Part shown: in pieces, positions 16,358-25,505 of the stretch | Position numbering within the stretch: position 1 is the stretch's first letter | Layout: each line of letters begins with the position of its first letter | From: Aminipila butyrica | GTDB taxonomy: Bacteria; Bacillota; Clostridia; Peptostreptococcales; Anaerovoracaceae | Direction of reading: 5' to 3' | Assembly: GCF_010669305.1 (NCBI RefSeq) | Contig: NZ_CP048649.1 | Span: forward strand, 1,860,001-1,924,000 | Length of the DNA: 64,000 nucleotides | Position numbers and translations under genes: made by a program | Notes under the pieces: generated by a model | Databases searched by the model: none | What the model was told of the DNA's origin: nothing | The model's input: the letters and a program-made list of their open reading frames with translations, nothing else

Positions 16358-16386
16358 ATTATACCAAAAGATGGACCCGTTGCCAA
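16358..16386 (-). promoter_or_regulatory. Sigma-A promoter of efp
   Basis: TTGGCA (16381-16386) and perfect TATAAT (16358-16363) with a 17-base spacer and TGG just before the -10 box; 88 bases ahead of the efp start. Confidence 0.75.
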
Positions 16387-16406
16387 GTCCTCAAGTGAGA
16401 ACTGTG

Positions 16407-16745
16407 CTACTGATTGCTGCCAGGAGCAATTACTTCTCCGAGGATTTTGTAAATGTCGTTCATCATCAGTGAAAAACGCAGCTCTGCCTGCAAATACTGT
16501 GCAGCCAGAGGATCGCTCATCATGATTCCATACAACTGCTGAATCTGACCGGTAAATTCGGCATCAATTTCCTGACCTGTGAGCTGCATGGTCTGCATTT
16601 CCATCTGCTTGCCTTGAAAATCGTTAATCATCGCTGTGATTTCTTCATTTTGAGAAACCGTGCTCTTCATGGCTTCGTACTGCTTTAACTCTTCTGAATC
16701 CTTAATGGCGGTGGCCAGGTTTCTGGCTAAATCATACACATTCAT
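16407..16745 (-). CDS. YlbF/YmcA family regulator
   Basis: A 112-residue all-helical protein beginning NVYDLARNLATAIKDSEELKQYEAMKSTV and continuing with ITAMINDFQGKQMEMQTMQLTGQE, the pattern of the YlbF/YmcA (com_ylbF) family. In B. subtilis YlbF, YmcA and YaaT form an Fe-S-containing complex that acts with RNase Y in mRNA maturation and influences competence, biofilm and sporulation. Only one such protein is in the window. It follows the RNase J gene by three bases, an RNA-processing neighbour that fits this role. Confidence 0.85.
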   Translation of the reverse strand: MNVYDLARNLATAIKDSEELKQYEAMKSTVSQNEEITAMINDFQGKQMEMQTMQLTGQEIDAEFTGQIQQLYGIMMSDPLAAQYLQAELRFSLMMNDIYKILGEVIAPGSNQ

Positions 16746-16748
16746 CTC

Positions 16749-18428
16749 TTATACCTCCAAGAATATAGGAAGGATTACCGGACTTCTTTTGGTCTTCTTA
16801 TAGATAAAGCCCCTCAGATCGTCTCGGACAGCCCCCTTCAGTGCATTCCAATCCTTTATATTTTCCTCACAGCAGCGCTCTAAGGTTTTGGTTACCAGCT
16901 TTCTGGCCTGATCAATAAGATTTTCATTTTCCCGTACATAGACAAAACCCCGGGAAATGATGTCCGGACCAGAGCAAATGGTTCCGGAAGACCGATTGAT
17001 GGCCGCTACTACAATAATTAATCCAGATTCAGACAGCAGCTTTCTGTCTCGGAGCACAATGTTGCCCACATCTCCTACGCCCAGGCCGTCTACGTAAATA
17101 GCTTGTGCCGGCACTTCTTCGTTGGTGATTTCTGCGCTGTTGGACGTTAGGTTCAGCACATTTCCGTTTTCCAGAATAAAGATATCCGACGGATCCTTGC
17201 CGAGGCTCTCTGCAATCTGAGCATGTCGCTTCAAATGCCGATATTCCCCGTGAACCGGCATAAAGAATTTTGGCCGAATCAAGGAATGCATTAGCTTCAG
17301 CTCTTCTTCACAGGCATGTCCGGAAACATGGATGTCTGCAATATCAGAATAAATTACATCGGCACCCTTTTCAAACAACTTGTTGACCACGTTGGAAACC
17401 GTCTTTTCATTTCCCGGTACCGGGCTGGAGGATAAGATAACCTTGTCCCCTTTTTTGATGGTGATAGCCTTGTGGTCGGCGGAAGCCATTCTGGACAGAG
17501 CGGACATCGGCTCCCCCTGACTTCCGGTAGTGATGATAACTAATTCTTTATCTGGAATATTTTTCGTCTTATTGATGTCTACCAACACGTTGGCTGGCAC
17601 TTTCAAATAGCCCAGCTCCATGGAGATGTTCACTACATTCACCATGCTTCGCCCCGATATGGCTACTTTTCGTCCTACCTTCACTGCATTATCGATGATT
17701 CGCTGTACCCGGTGTACGTTGGACGAGAAGGTAGCGATGATGATTCGAGTCTCTGAATTTCGGAAAATATTTTCCAAAGTGATGCCTACTGTCTGCTCCG
17801 ACATGGAGTAGCCAGGCCGGGTAGCGTTAGTGCTGTCGCACAGCATCAGCTGAACCCCTTTGCTGCCCAATTCTGCCAAGCGGGCAAAGTCCATAGGTGC
17901 TCCGCCGATTGGCGTATAGTCCACCTTAAAATCTCCGGTATGGAAAACCCGACCCGCCGGTGTCTCAATACACCAGCAGATGGAATCCGCTACGGAATGG
18001 GTACTGCGGATGGCTTCCGCAGTAAATACCCCCAGCTGAACCTTATCTCCATGAGCTACAGTATTCATCTTCGCTCGGATTCCGTGCTCTTTCAGCTTGT
18101 TCTCCACTAAGCCCAGCGTTAGTCTGGTGCCATAGATTGGGGCATTAATCTGCTTTAAAAAATACGGGATAGCACCAATGTGGTCTTCATGACCGTGGGT
18201 TAGGATAATGCCTTTAATCTTCGCTTTGTTCTTTACCAGATAGGAAAAATCCGGGATAACGATGTCAATTCCGTACATTTCATCTTCAGGGAAGGACATG
18301 CCGCAGTCGATGATTAAGATATCATCCTTGTATTCCAAGACGGTTATGTTTTTACCGATCTCATTTAACCCGCCTATTGGAATAACTCTCAATGGAGTGC
18401 TGCTCCTTTTGTTACTTCTTTTTCTCAT
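16749..18428 (-). CDS. rnj: Ribonuclease J
   Basis: A 559-residue beta-CASP metallo-beta-lactamase nuclease. Zinc motif HGHEDHIG is at 78-85; later ligands appear in STHSVADS and HTGDFKVD; the beta-CASP region contains GSQGEPMSALSRMA and VHVSGHA-type ADIHVSGHACEEELK, then FMPVHGEYRHL. RNase J combines endonuclease and 5'-3' exonuclease activity and governs mRNA turnover in bacteria lacking RNase E. Length is normal and the start has GGAGA upstream. It forms a run leuS-rnj-ylbF with short gaps. J1 or J2 type cannot be decided without a second copy. Confidence 0.96.
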   Translation of the reverse strand: MRKRSNKRSSTPLRVIPIGGLNEIGKNITVLEYKDDILIIDCGMSFPEDEMYGIDIVIPDFSYLVKNKAKIKGIILTHGHEDHIGAIPYFLKQINAPIYGTRLTLGLVENKLKEHGIRAKMNTVAHGDKVQLGVFTAEAIRSTHSVADSICWCIETPAGRVFHTGDFKVDYTPIGGAPMDFARLAELGSKGVQLMLCDSTNATRPGYSMSEQTVGITLENIFRNSETRIIIATFSSNVHRVQRIIDNAVKVGRKVAISGRSMVNVVNISMELGYLKVPANVLVDINKTKNIPDKELVIITTGSQGEPMSALSRMASADHKAITIKKGDKVILSSSPVPGNEKTVSNVVNKLFEKGADVIYSDIADIHVSGHACEEELKLMHSLIRPKFFMPVHGEYRHLKRHAQIAESLGKDPSDIFILENGNVLNLTSNSAEITNEEVPAQAIYVDGLGVGDVGNIVLRDRKLLSESGLIIVVAAINRSSGTICSGPDIISRGFVYVRENENLIDQARKLVTKTLERCCEENIKDWNALKGAVRDDLRGFIYKKTKRSPVILPIFLEV

Positions 18429-18458
18429 TCTTTCTCCGTTCTACTTTGGCTGCAAAAT

Positions 18459-20930
18459 TTATTTCACAACGATATTTAATAGCTTGTTCGGTACGGCAAT
18501 AATTTTCGCAATCGTCTTTCCTTCTGTTAAGGTCTTGATTTTGTCACTGTCCATAGCCAGCTTTTCCAGCTCTTCCTTTGACAAACCGTTTGCTACGTTC
18601 ATTTTTTCCTTAACCTTTCCGTTAATCTGAATGACAATCTCCACCGTATCTCGGACCATAGCAGCCGGATCATACGTCGGCCAACTCATTTTGTAGACCG
18701 ATCCCTCATGACCCAAACTCTGCCACATTTCTTCGCAGATGTGGGGGGTGAATGGCGATAAGATAAGCACCAGATTTTCTACGGCAGCTTTTAAAAGCCC
18801 CAAATTGATATCTTCAATTTCCTTATACCGGTACATCTCATTGACCATCTCCATGATGGAGCTGATCGCTGTATTAAAGCTGAATCGTCCGCCTACATCC
18901 TCCGAAACTTTTTTAATGGTTGTGTTCATCTCAAAAGCCAAAGATTTATCTTCTTCTGTTTCTAATATATATGAATCCGGCGCATGCTTTATCACATCCG
19001 TCAGTTCGTAAACTAATCTGTATACCCGGTTTAAGAACCGGTAGCTGCCTTCTACGCCGGCATCGGACCAATCCAGTTCCTTGTCAGGCGGTGCAGCAAA
19101 TAAAATGAACAGACGCGCTGTGTCCGCGCCGTACTTTTCAATAATTTCCGCAGGGGTTACCACGTTTCCGATGGATTTAGACATTTTCTTGCCATCTTTG
19201 ATGACCATTCCCTGAGTCAATAAGTTTTCAAAAGGCTCTTCGTTGGTAGTGTAGCCCAAGTCGTAAAGAGCCATCTGGAAGAAACGAGCATACATCAGGT
19301 GTAAAATCGCATGTTCTACCCCACCGATGTACTGGTCTACATTCATCCAGTATTCCTGCTTCTCTTTGGAGAATGCTTCTTTATCGTTTTTAGCATCGGT
19401 ATACCGCAGGAAATACCAAGAGGAGTCCAAGAAGGTATCCATGGTGTCCATCTCTCTCCGAGCCGGCTTGCCGCATGTTGGGCAGACGGCATGAGCAAAG
19501 GTCTTGCTGGTGGCTAAAGGCGATTCACCTTTTCCCGTAAACTGGACGTCTGTAGGCAGCAGAACCGGCAGATTCTCTTCTTTTTCAGGTACCCAGCCGC
19601 AGTCTTCACAGTAAATCATTGGAATCGGCGTACCCCAGTATCTCTGTCTGGAAATCAGCCAGTCTCTCAATCTGTAATTGATGGACTTCTTACCAATGCC
19701 TTTTTCTTCTAAATAATCAATAATCTTAATAATGGCTTCCTGATTGTTCATGCCTGTGAACATGTCAGAATGAATCATCTTGCCTTCTGCAACGAAAGCT
19801 TCTTTTAAATTATTTATATCAATGGATGGGTCCGCTGGCTCAACCACCGGAATAATCTCACAGCCAAATTTTGTGGCAAACTCAAAGTCTCTCTCGTCAT
19901 GAGCCGGTACAGCCATAATAGCGCCTGTACCATAGTGCATCAAAACATAGTCAGAAATAAAGATTGGAACTTTCTTACCATTTAGTGGATTGATGGCATA
20001 ACGGCCCATAAAGACCCCTGTCTTCTCGTTGGTGGTAGAGGTTCGTTCAATATCAGACTTATGTTGAACCTCATCCAGATACTTTTCCACTTCTGCTTTC
20101 TGATCGGTTCCCTCAACCAGCAGCTTTACATAAGGGTGCTCCGGCGCAAGGACCATGTAGGTCACGCCGTACAGGGTGTCTGGTCTGGTGGTAAAGATTT
20201 TCAGCTTTTCAGAAAAACCATCGATCTCAAAATCCACCTCGGCACCGACACTCTTGCCAATCCAGTTCTTCTGCATGATCTTTACCTTGCTTGGCCAGCC
20301 TTCCAGCTGATCTAAGTTGTCCAGCAGTCGATCTGCATAATCCGTGATTTTAAAATACCATTGAGATAATTCTTTCTTTCCCACCAGAGAGTTGCAACGT
20401 TCACAGTTGCCATTAACCACCTGTTCGTTGGCCAATACGGTCTGGCAGCTTGGGCACCAGTTTACGGGGTTTTCTTTCTTATAGGCCAAGCCTTTATTAT
20501 AAAACTGAATAAATATCCACTGCATCCACTTATAGTATTCTGGACGGCAAGTAGCCACTTCCCGATCCCAGTCGTAAGCAAAGCCCAGTTCTTTCAACTG
20601 CTGAGTCATTTCCGCGATGTTTTCCGTAGTCCATTTGTCTGGAGCAATGCCGTGCTTAATTGCTGCATTTTCTGCTGGCAAGCCAAAAGAGTCGTACCCC
20701 ATGGGATGGAGCACGTTGAAGCCAGCCATGTTCTTATATCGGGCGATGACGTCTCCGATGGAATAGTTCCGCACATGGCCCATGTGCAGCTTGCCTGACG
20801 GATATGGAAACATTTCCAGAACGTAATACTTTTCTTTATCTTTATCTTCAGAGGTCTCAAAGACCTTATTCTCTTCCCAATAATTCTGCCATTTCTTTTC
20901 AAATTCCCTGAAATTGTACTTCTCTATCAT
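18459..20930 (-). CDS. leuS: Leucyl-tRNA synthetase
   Basis: An 823-residue class I synthetase of bacterial type. The HIGH signature reads HMGH (49-52) within FPYPSGKLHMGHVRNY; the zinc domain has CPSCQTVLANEQVVNGNCERC; the CP1 editing domain contains the threonine-rich TTRPDTLYGVTY and the aspartate of VPAHDERD; KMSKS is at 582-586. The C-terminal leucyl-specific domain ends IAVPNKLLNIVVK. No T-box leader lies upstream: the rsfS stop is three bases away, so it is expressed from the upstream operon. Two tRNA-Leu genes occur elsewhere in this window. Confidence 0.98.
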   Translation of the reverse strand: MIEKYNFREFEKKWQNYWEENKVFETSEDKDKEKYYVLEMFPYPSGKLHMGHVRNYSIGDVIARYKNMAGFNVLHPMGYDSFGLPAENAAIKHGIAPDKWTTENIAEMTQQLKELGFAYDWDREVATCRPEYYKWMQWIFIQFYNKGLAYKKENPVNWCPSCQTVLANEQVVNGNCERCNSLVGKKELSQWYFKITDYADRLLDNLDQLEGWPSKVKIMQKNWIGKSVGAEVDFEIDGFSEKLKIFTTRPDTLYGVTYMVLAPEHPYVKLLVEGTDQKAEVEKYLDEVQHKSDIERTSTTNEKTGVFMGRYAINPLNGKKVPIFISDYVLMHYGTGAIMAVPAHDERDFEFATKFGCEIIPVVEPADPSIDINNLKEAFVAEGKMIHSDMFTGMNNQEAIIKIIDYLEEKGIGKKSINYRLRDWLISRQRYWGTPIPMIYCEDCGWVPEKEENLPVLLPTDVQFTGKGESPLATSKTFAHAVCPTCGKPARREMDTMDTFLDSSWYFLRYTDAKNDKEAFSKEKQEYWMNVDQYIGGVEHAILHLMYARFFQMALYDLGYTTNEEPFENLLTQGMVIKDGKKMSKSIGNVVTPAEIIEKYGADTARLFILFAAPPDKELDWSDAGVEGSYRFLNRVYRLVYELTDVIKHAPDSYILETEEDKSLAFEMNTTIKKVSEDVGGRFSFNTAISSIMEMVNEMYRYKEIEDINLGLLKAAVENLVLILSPFTPHICEEMWQSLGHEGSVYKMSWPTYDPAAMVRDTVEIVIQINGKVKEKMNVANGLSKEELEKLAMDSDKIKTLTEGKTIAKIIAVPNKLLNIVVK

Positions 20931-20933
20931 TGA

Positions 20934-21284
20934 TCAATCCTCCAAATCCAGTTCTAAAAATTCACAATCGCCCCAAACTTTCTCGATGTTGTACCGTTGA
21001 CGCATTTCGGTAGTCAAGACATTGATAATTATATCACCGTAATCCATGAGAATCCAACCGGAACTTGGCTGCCCCTCCACACTTTTAACCACAATCTGCT
21101 CTTTTTCTAAACCGTCGTCGATATCATCGCTCAGGGCCTTGATCTGTCTTTCGCTGTTTCCTGAAGCAAGCACGAAGTAATCCGCGAAGGAAGACTTATC
21201 ACCGATATAGATACACACAATATCCTGTGCTTTTTTCTTATTTAATATTTCAGCAGCCAGTATAGCTGTTTCTTTACTATTCAT
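20934..21284 (-). CDS. rsfS: Ribosomal silencing factor RsfS
   Basis: A 116-residue RsfS/YbeB/Iojap family protein that binds uL14 on the 50S subunit and blocks subunit joining when nutrients are low. Recognisable blocks are ILNKKKAQDIVCIYIGDKSSFADYFVLASGNSERQIKAL and VKSVEGQPSSGWILMDYGDIIINVLT. It overlaps the yqeK stop by eight bases, giving the conserved nadD-yqeK-rsfS chain, and is followed by leuS after three bases. Confidence 0.97.
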   Translation of the reverse strand: MNSKETAILAAEILNKKKAQDIVCIYIGDKSSFADYFVLASGNSERQIKALSDDIDDGLEKEQIVVKSVEGQPSSGWILMDYGDIIINVLTTEMRQRYNIEKVWGDCEFLELDLED

Positions 21285-21855
21285 TTACATCTCCTTTTAT
21301 TTTCAATTCCATTAAGTAATCTCTGGCTTTCACCGTGTCGTCGTCCAGCGGTGACTGCTGGGAACGAACGTAATCGATGGTCCGTGATAAAGATAGCAGG
21401 CAGGCCTGATCTAAATCAGTAAATGCCGCTTTTCGCAGCTCCTCTACCCCTGGGTAGTTTCGACCAGGCTCGATAGCATCCGCCAGATAAATAATCTTTT
21501 CCAGCTGAGACATACCGGCTCGTCCGGTGGTGTGATAACTCACCGCCTGAAGGATATCCGGATCTGTTATGCCATAATCCTTCTCCATGAGCAAGGCTGC
21601 AATCTTACTATGTGCCAAGTTTCTGTTGTTTAGATATTTTGAATCCAGGCCCAACTGCATGACCCAGTTGTTCATCTCCCCTTGAGGCAGTTCCCGGAAC
21701 AAGTCGTGAAAGAGAGCGGCAGTTTCAGCCTTTTGTGGATTAATGCCATAAAAAGATGCCAATTTCAACGCCGTATCCCGCATGGCGAAAATGTGTTTTT
21801 TTCGCTTTTCTGAGATATTTTTTTCTATCTGCTCAACGATACAGTCCCTTTTCAT
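21277..21855 (-). CDS. yqeK: YqeK family HD-domain Ap4A hydrolase
   Basis: A 192-residue HD-domain phosphohydrolase. ATG 21855 is preferred (GGAAAGG seven bases upstream); a longer frame to 21894 would overlap nadD further without a ribosome site. Metal ligands are H21 in KKHIFAMR, the HD pair H50-D51 in LFHDLFRE and the later H in LAHSKIAALLM and YHTTGR. YqeK proteins split diadenosine tetraphosphate symmetrically to ADP. The start overlaps the nadD 3' end by 23 bases, suggesting translational coupling in the conserved nadD-yqeK-rsfS unit. Confidence 0.94.
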   Translation of the reverse strand: MKRDCIVEQIEKNISEKRKKHIFAMRDTALKLASFYGINPQKAETAALFHDLFRELPQGEMNNWVMQLGLDSKYLNNRNLAHSKIAALLMEKDYGITDPDILQAVSYHTTGRAGMSQLEKIIYLADAIEPGRNYPGVEELRKAAFTDLDQACLLSLSRTIDYVRSQQSPLDDDTVKARDYLMELKIKGDVNE

Positions 21856-22435
21856 AAATATACCTTTCCACAGCTGTCGGAACCAGTTGTTCAATAGACT
21901 GGCCCTTTTTAATCCGCTTTTTGATATCAGTGGAGGAAATAGGCAGTTCTCGATTGTTCAGCAGCATCACTGGTGTGTTGTAGGCTTGCTGAATCCGTCC
22001 GATGCAAGCCTTTAGCTCTTCTTCTTTATACCCCGGTCTGCTGCCGACAGCAAAGCTGGATTCGGTCAGAAGCTCCTCTGCCCGGTGCCACAACTCGATA
22101 TGAAGGAAGGAATCTGTCCCTAGAATAAAAAACACCTCCGTATTCCCATAGCTGGATTTAAGCCGCTGCAACGTGTTAACCGTGTAGGAAATCTCATCGG
22201 TTTCCAACTCCGTATAGGAAATCTCAAACGTTTCTTGTTCTTCCAATGCCAATCTCAGCATGTGGACCCGGTCTTCTTCGGCGGCCACCTTTCTTTTCAA
22301 TTTAAAGGGTTGGCGCTTGGCTGGAATGAAAATCACCCGGTCCAGCATCAATTCTTCCTTTGCCTGAATGGCCAGACCCATATGTCCTAAGTGGACTGGA
22401 TCGAAGGTCCCGCCGAATATACCTATTTTGTTCAT
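21833..22435 (-). CDS. nadD: Nicotinate-nucleotide adenylyltransferase
   Basis: A 200-residue nucleotidyltransferase making NaAD from NaMN and ATP in NAD synthesis. The (H/T)xGH site is FGGTFDPVHLGH (7-18) and the C-terminal ISSTDIKKRIKKGQSIEQLVP block contains the ISSTxIR-like motif (here ISSTDIK). Length matches the family. Begins 11 bases after aspS and overlaps yqeK. Confidence 0.96.
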   Translation of the reverse strand: MNKIGIFGGTFDPVHLGHMGLAIQAKEELMLDRVIFIPAKRQPFKLKRKVAAEEDRVHMLRLALEEQETFEISYTELETDEISYTVNTLQRLKSSYGNTEVFFILGTDSFLHIELWHRAEELLTESSFAVGSRPGYKEEELKACIGRIQQAYNTPVMLLNNRELPISSTDIKKRIKKGQSIEQLVPTAVERYIYEKGLYR

Positions 22436-22446
22436 AACCTCTCCGT

Positions 22447-24231
22447 TTAAAGTAGCTCCACGTCTGTTGTACTTATTTGAATCTGTAACTCATCCAGCTG
22501 CTCTTCCGGCACCCAGGTAGGCGCATCGCTGACCAGACACTGAGCGGCCTGATTTTTTGGGAAAGCCATCACTTCCCGAATGCTGTGTTCCCCAGACAGA
22601 AGCATGGCTAGTCGGTCCAAACCGTAAGCTAAACCTCCGTGAGGCGGCGTTCCGTACTTAAAGGCCTCCAGCAGGAACCCGAACTTACTTTCGCAAACTT
22701 CTGGACTGAGGCCTAGTACTTCGAACATCTTGGCCTGCAAGTTCTTGTCGTGAATACGGATGCTTCCGCCGCCCAGCTCCACACCGTTTAAGACGATGTC
22801 GTAAGCAAGAGCTTTTACCTGACCTGGCTGAGAATCCAACATCGGCACATCTTCCGGCCGTGGGCAGGTGAATGGATGATGCATAGCGGAATAGGAGTCT
22901 GTTTCATCATCATACTCGAACAGTGGGAAATCTACCACCCAGAGGAAATTGAACTGTTTGTCGTCCAAAAGTCCCAGCCGGCCGGCAATTTCCCGCCGGA
23001 GAAAGCCTAAGGTGTCAAAGACGATTTTTGGTTTGTCTGCTGCAATCAGAATCAAGTCGCCCGTTTTGGCCTCAAATACCTGAGAAATTTCCTGAAGCTG
23101 TTCCTGATTGAAAAATTTGTTTACCGAAGAATTAATTTCTTCTGCTCCCATTCTCAGCCAAACCAGCCCCTTTGCACCGTAATGCTTGGCTGCATCCGTG
23201 AGCTTGTCCAGGTCTTTCCGGCTAAAATGCTCCGAGCCCCCATCAATATTGATTCCTCGAACATCGCCTTTTGCTGCCAGCGCATCGGCAAAAACTTTGA
23301 ATTCCGTACCGGCAACCACCTGGTTGAGTTTCTTGAGCTCAAAGCCAAAGCGGGTATCGGGCTTATCGCTGCCATACCGCTCCATGGCTTCATCATAAGG
23401 GATTCTTAAAAATGGAGTTTGAACCTCTACCCCCATAACCTCCTGCATGAGCTTTTTCAGAAAACCTTCTTGAATCTCAATCACATCGTCCACGTCCACA
23501 AAAGACATCTCCAGGTCAATCTGAGTAAATTCCGGCTGCCGATCTGCTCGCAAATCTTCATCTCGGAAACAACGGGCAATCTGCATATAGCGGTCTGCTC
23601 CGCCTACCATCAACAACTGCTTGAAGAGCTGCGGAGACTGAGGCAAGGCATAAAACTTCCCAGGGTTGACCCGGCTAGGCACCAGATAGTCTCGGGCACC
23701 TTCTGGGGTGGGTTTATTTAGCATAGGGGTTTCAATCTCGGTAAAACCAGTGCTGTCAAAGTAATCCCGAGCTACCTTGGTAATGTTGTGGCGGAAGGTG
23801 AGATTTTTCTGCATCTTTACTTTTCGCAAATCCAGGTAGCGGTATTTCAACCGCAGGTTTTCATCTACATTATCGTCATCCTTGATATAGATAGGAGGGG
23901 TATCAGCCTCAGAATAAATAACCAGATCTTCGGCGAAGACCTCAATGTCACCAGTAGGAAGTTCCGGATTTTTAGACTGTCTCTCCTCTACTCTGCCCTT
24001 AATGCCTACCACGTATTCGCTGCGAAGGCTGTCTGCTCGCTGAAAAATCTCCGCAGGAATTTTGTCATCAAAAACCACCTGCACAATTCCGGTCTTGTCT
24101 CTCAAGTCACAGAAGATTAGGCCTCCCAGATTTCTCCGCTTTTGAATCCAGCCGTTTAGGACCACCTGCTGATGGGTATGGTCTGCATTCAGTGTGCCGC
24201 ACATGTGTGTCCGCTTAAAAAGATTGCTCAT
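22447..24231 (-). CDS. aspS: Aspartyl-tRNA synthetase (bacterial type)
   Basis: A 594-residue class IIb synthetase with an N-terminal OB anticodon domain (VVLNGWIQKRRNLGGLIFCDLRDKTGIVQVV), motif 1 (TGFTEIETPMLNKPTPEGARDYLVPSR), motif 2 (IARCFRDEDLRADRQPEFTQIDLEMSF), the GAD insertion domain typical of bacterial enzymes, and motif 3 (GGLAYGLDRLAMLL). Whether it also charges tRNA-Asn cannot be decided here. It sits 15 bases after hisS, the usual hisS-aspS pairing, without any T-box leader. Confidence 0.98.
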   Translation of the reverse strand: MSNLFKRTHMCGTLNADHTHQQVVLNGWIQKRRNLGGLIFCDLRDKTGIVQVVFDDKIPAEIFQRADSLRSEYVVGIKGRVEERQSKNPELPTGDIEVFAEDLVIYSEADTPPIYIKDDDNVDENLRLKYRYLDLRKVKMQKNLTFRHNITKVARDYFDSTGFTEIETPMLNKPTPEGARDYLVPSRVNPGKFYALPQSPQLFKQLLMVGGADRYMQIARCFRDEDLRADRQPEFTQIDLEMSFVDVDDVIEIQEGFLKKLMQEVMGVEVQTPFLRIPYDEAMERYGSDKPDTRFGFELKKLNQVVAGTEFKVFADALAAKGDVRGINIDGGSEHFSRKDLDKLTDAAKHYGAKGLVWLRMGAEEINSSVNKFFNQEQLQEISQVFEAKTGDLILIAADKPKIVFDTLGFLRREIAGRLGLLDDKQFNFLWVVDFPLFEYDDETDSYSAMHHPFTCPRPEDVPMLDSQPGQVKALAYDIVLNGVELGGGSIRIHDKNLQAKMFEVLGLSPEVCESKFGFLLEAFKYGTPPHGGLAYGLDRLAMLLSGEHSIREVMAFPKNQAAQCLVSDAPTWVPEEQLDELQIQISTTDVELL

Positions 24232-24246
24232 TTTTTGTCTCCTATC

Positions 24247-25500
24247 CTATTTTTTCAATTCCTCGATAATCTGGTCCATAGGCACTTGCCGCTGCTCCGA
24301 CGTGGCCATATTTTTAAGGGCAAGCCGACCCTCCTGCAATTCGTTGTCGCCAATAACCACCGTGTACTTGGCACGGATACGATCGGCATATTTGAACTGG
24401 CCTTTAAAGTTTCTAGCCAATAAATCCATTTCGGCTTTGATACCTGCCTGCCGGAGTTTTCGCAGCAGGGACAGTCCGTAATTCCTGGCGGATTCTCCCA
24501 TGACAGCGATGAATACATCTGCTGATTCCGGTTCCGGAATAGAGATGCCGTTCGCCTCCATGGTCAGCAATAACCGCTCCACACCAAGGCCAAAACCTAC
24601 CCCCGGTGTAGCTGGTCCGCCTAGCTGCTCGATCAAATTGTCGTATCTGCCGCCGCCACAGACCGTGCCTTGAGCCCCAATCTTATTAGAAACAAACTCA
24701 AAGGCCGTTTTCGTATAATAGTCAAGGCCTCTAACGATGCCTGGGTCCACTGTATATTCTACACTCATAGCTTGCAGGTTCTGCTGGAGCTGGTCAAAGG
24801 CTTCCTGGCAGTCCTCACACAGATAGTCCAGCATAATTGGAGCACCTTGAACCAGTTCCTGACATTTCTCGGACTTACAGTCCAGAATCCGCATGGGATT
24901 CCGCTCATAACGTCCTTTACAGGTGTCACACAGTTGATCGTATTTTGGTTTTAAAAATTCCCGTAGAGCTGTCCGGTACGTCTCTCTGCAAGAAGGACAG
25001 CCAATGCTGTTAATACGCAGCTCCAGGTCCTGTATATTCAAGAGATTTAAAAAATCAGCAGCCAGACAGATTACTTCCGCATCCGCCATCATGTTCGCAG
25101 CACCGAAAACCTCTATGCCCAACTGGTGAAATTCCCGGAGTCTGCCGGACTGAGGCTTTTCATATCTAAAGCAAGGAATTACATAGTACATTTTCGTCGG
25201 CTGAACCTCAGCAAACTGTTTGTGCTCTACAAAAGCCCTTACAACAGGTGATGTGCCCTCTGGCTTTAGCGTGATGCTCCTTTTCGCATAATCCTCAAAG
25301 GTATACATCTGCTTTTCTACGATATCCGTAGTATCGCCAACACCTCTTGTAAATAATTCCGTATGCTCAAAGCTGGGGGTACGCACTTCTTTAAAGCCGT
25401 ACTTTGCGCATATATCGGCAAAAGCTTTTTCAACAAAATGCCATTTGTACACCTGATCTGGCATGACGTCTTTCGTCCCTTTTGGTGCATTTGTCAACAT
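24247..25500 (-). CDS. hisS: Histidyl-tRNA synthetase
   Basis: A 417-residue class II synthetase: motif 1 region (YGFKEVRTPSFEHTELFTRGVG), motif 2 (YYVIPCFRYEKPQSGRLREFHQLGIEVFG), histidine-specific loops (VRGLDYYTKTAFEF, GGGRYDNL) and motif 3 (GVGFGLGVERLLL), then the C-terminal anticodon-binding domain. A four-cysteine insertion (C190-type CPSC ... LCDTCKGRYERNPMRILDCK) is typical of Firmicutes. AGGAGG lies seven bases ahead of the start. hisS-aspS are preceded by hemZ with a five-base gap. Confidence 0.98.
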   Translation of the reverse strand: MLTNAPKGTKDVMPDQVYKWHFVEKAFADICAKYGFKEVRTPSFEHTELFTRGVGDTTDIVEKQMYTFEDYAKRSITLKPEGTSPVVRAFVEHKQFAEVQPTKMYYVIPCFRYEKPQSGRLREFHQLGIEVFGAANMMADAEVICLAADFLNLLNIQDLELRINSIGCPSCRETYRTALREFLKPKYDQLCDTCKGRYERNPMRILDCKSEKCQELVQGAPIMLDYLCEDCQEAFDQLQQNLQAMSVEYTVDPGIVRGLDYYTKTAFEFVSNKIGAQGTVCGGGRYDNLIEQLGGPATPGVGFGLGVERLLLTMEANGISIPEPESADVFIAVMGESARNYGLSLLRKLRQAGIKAEMDLLARNFKGQFKYADRIRAKYTVVIGDNELQEGRLALKNMATSEQRQVPMDQIIEELKK

Positions 25501-25505
25501 AAAAA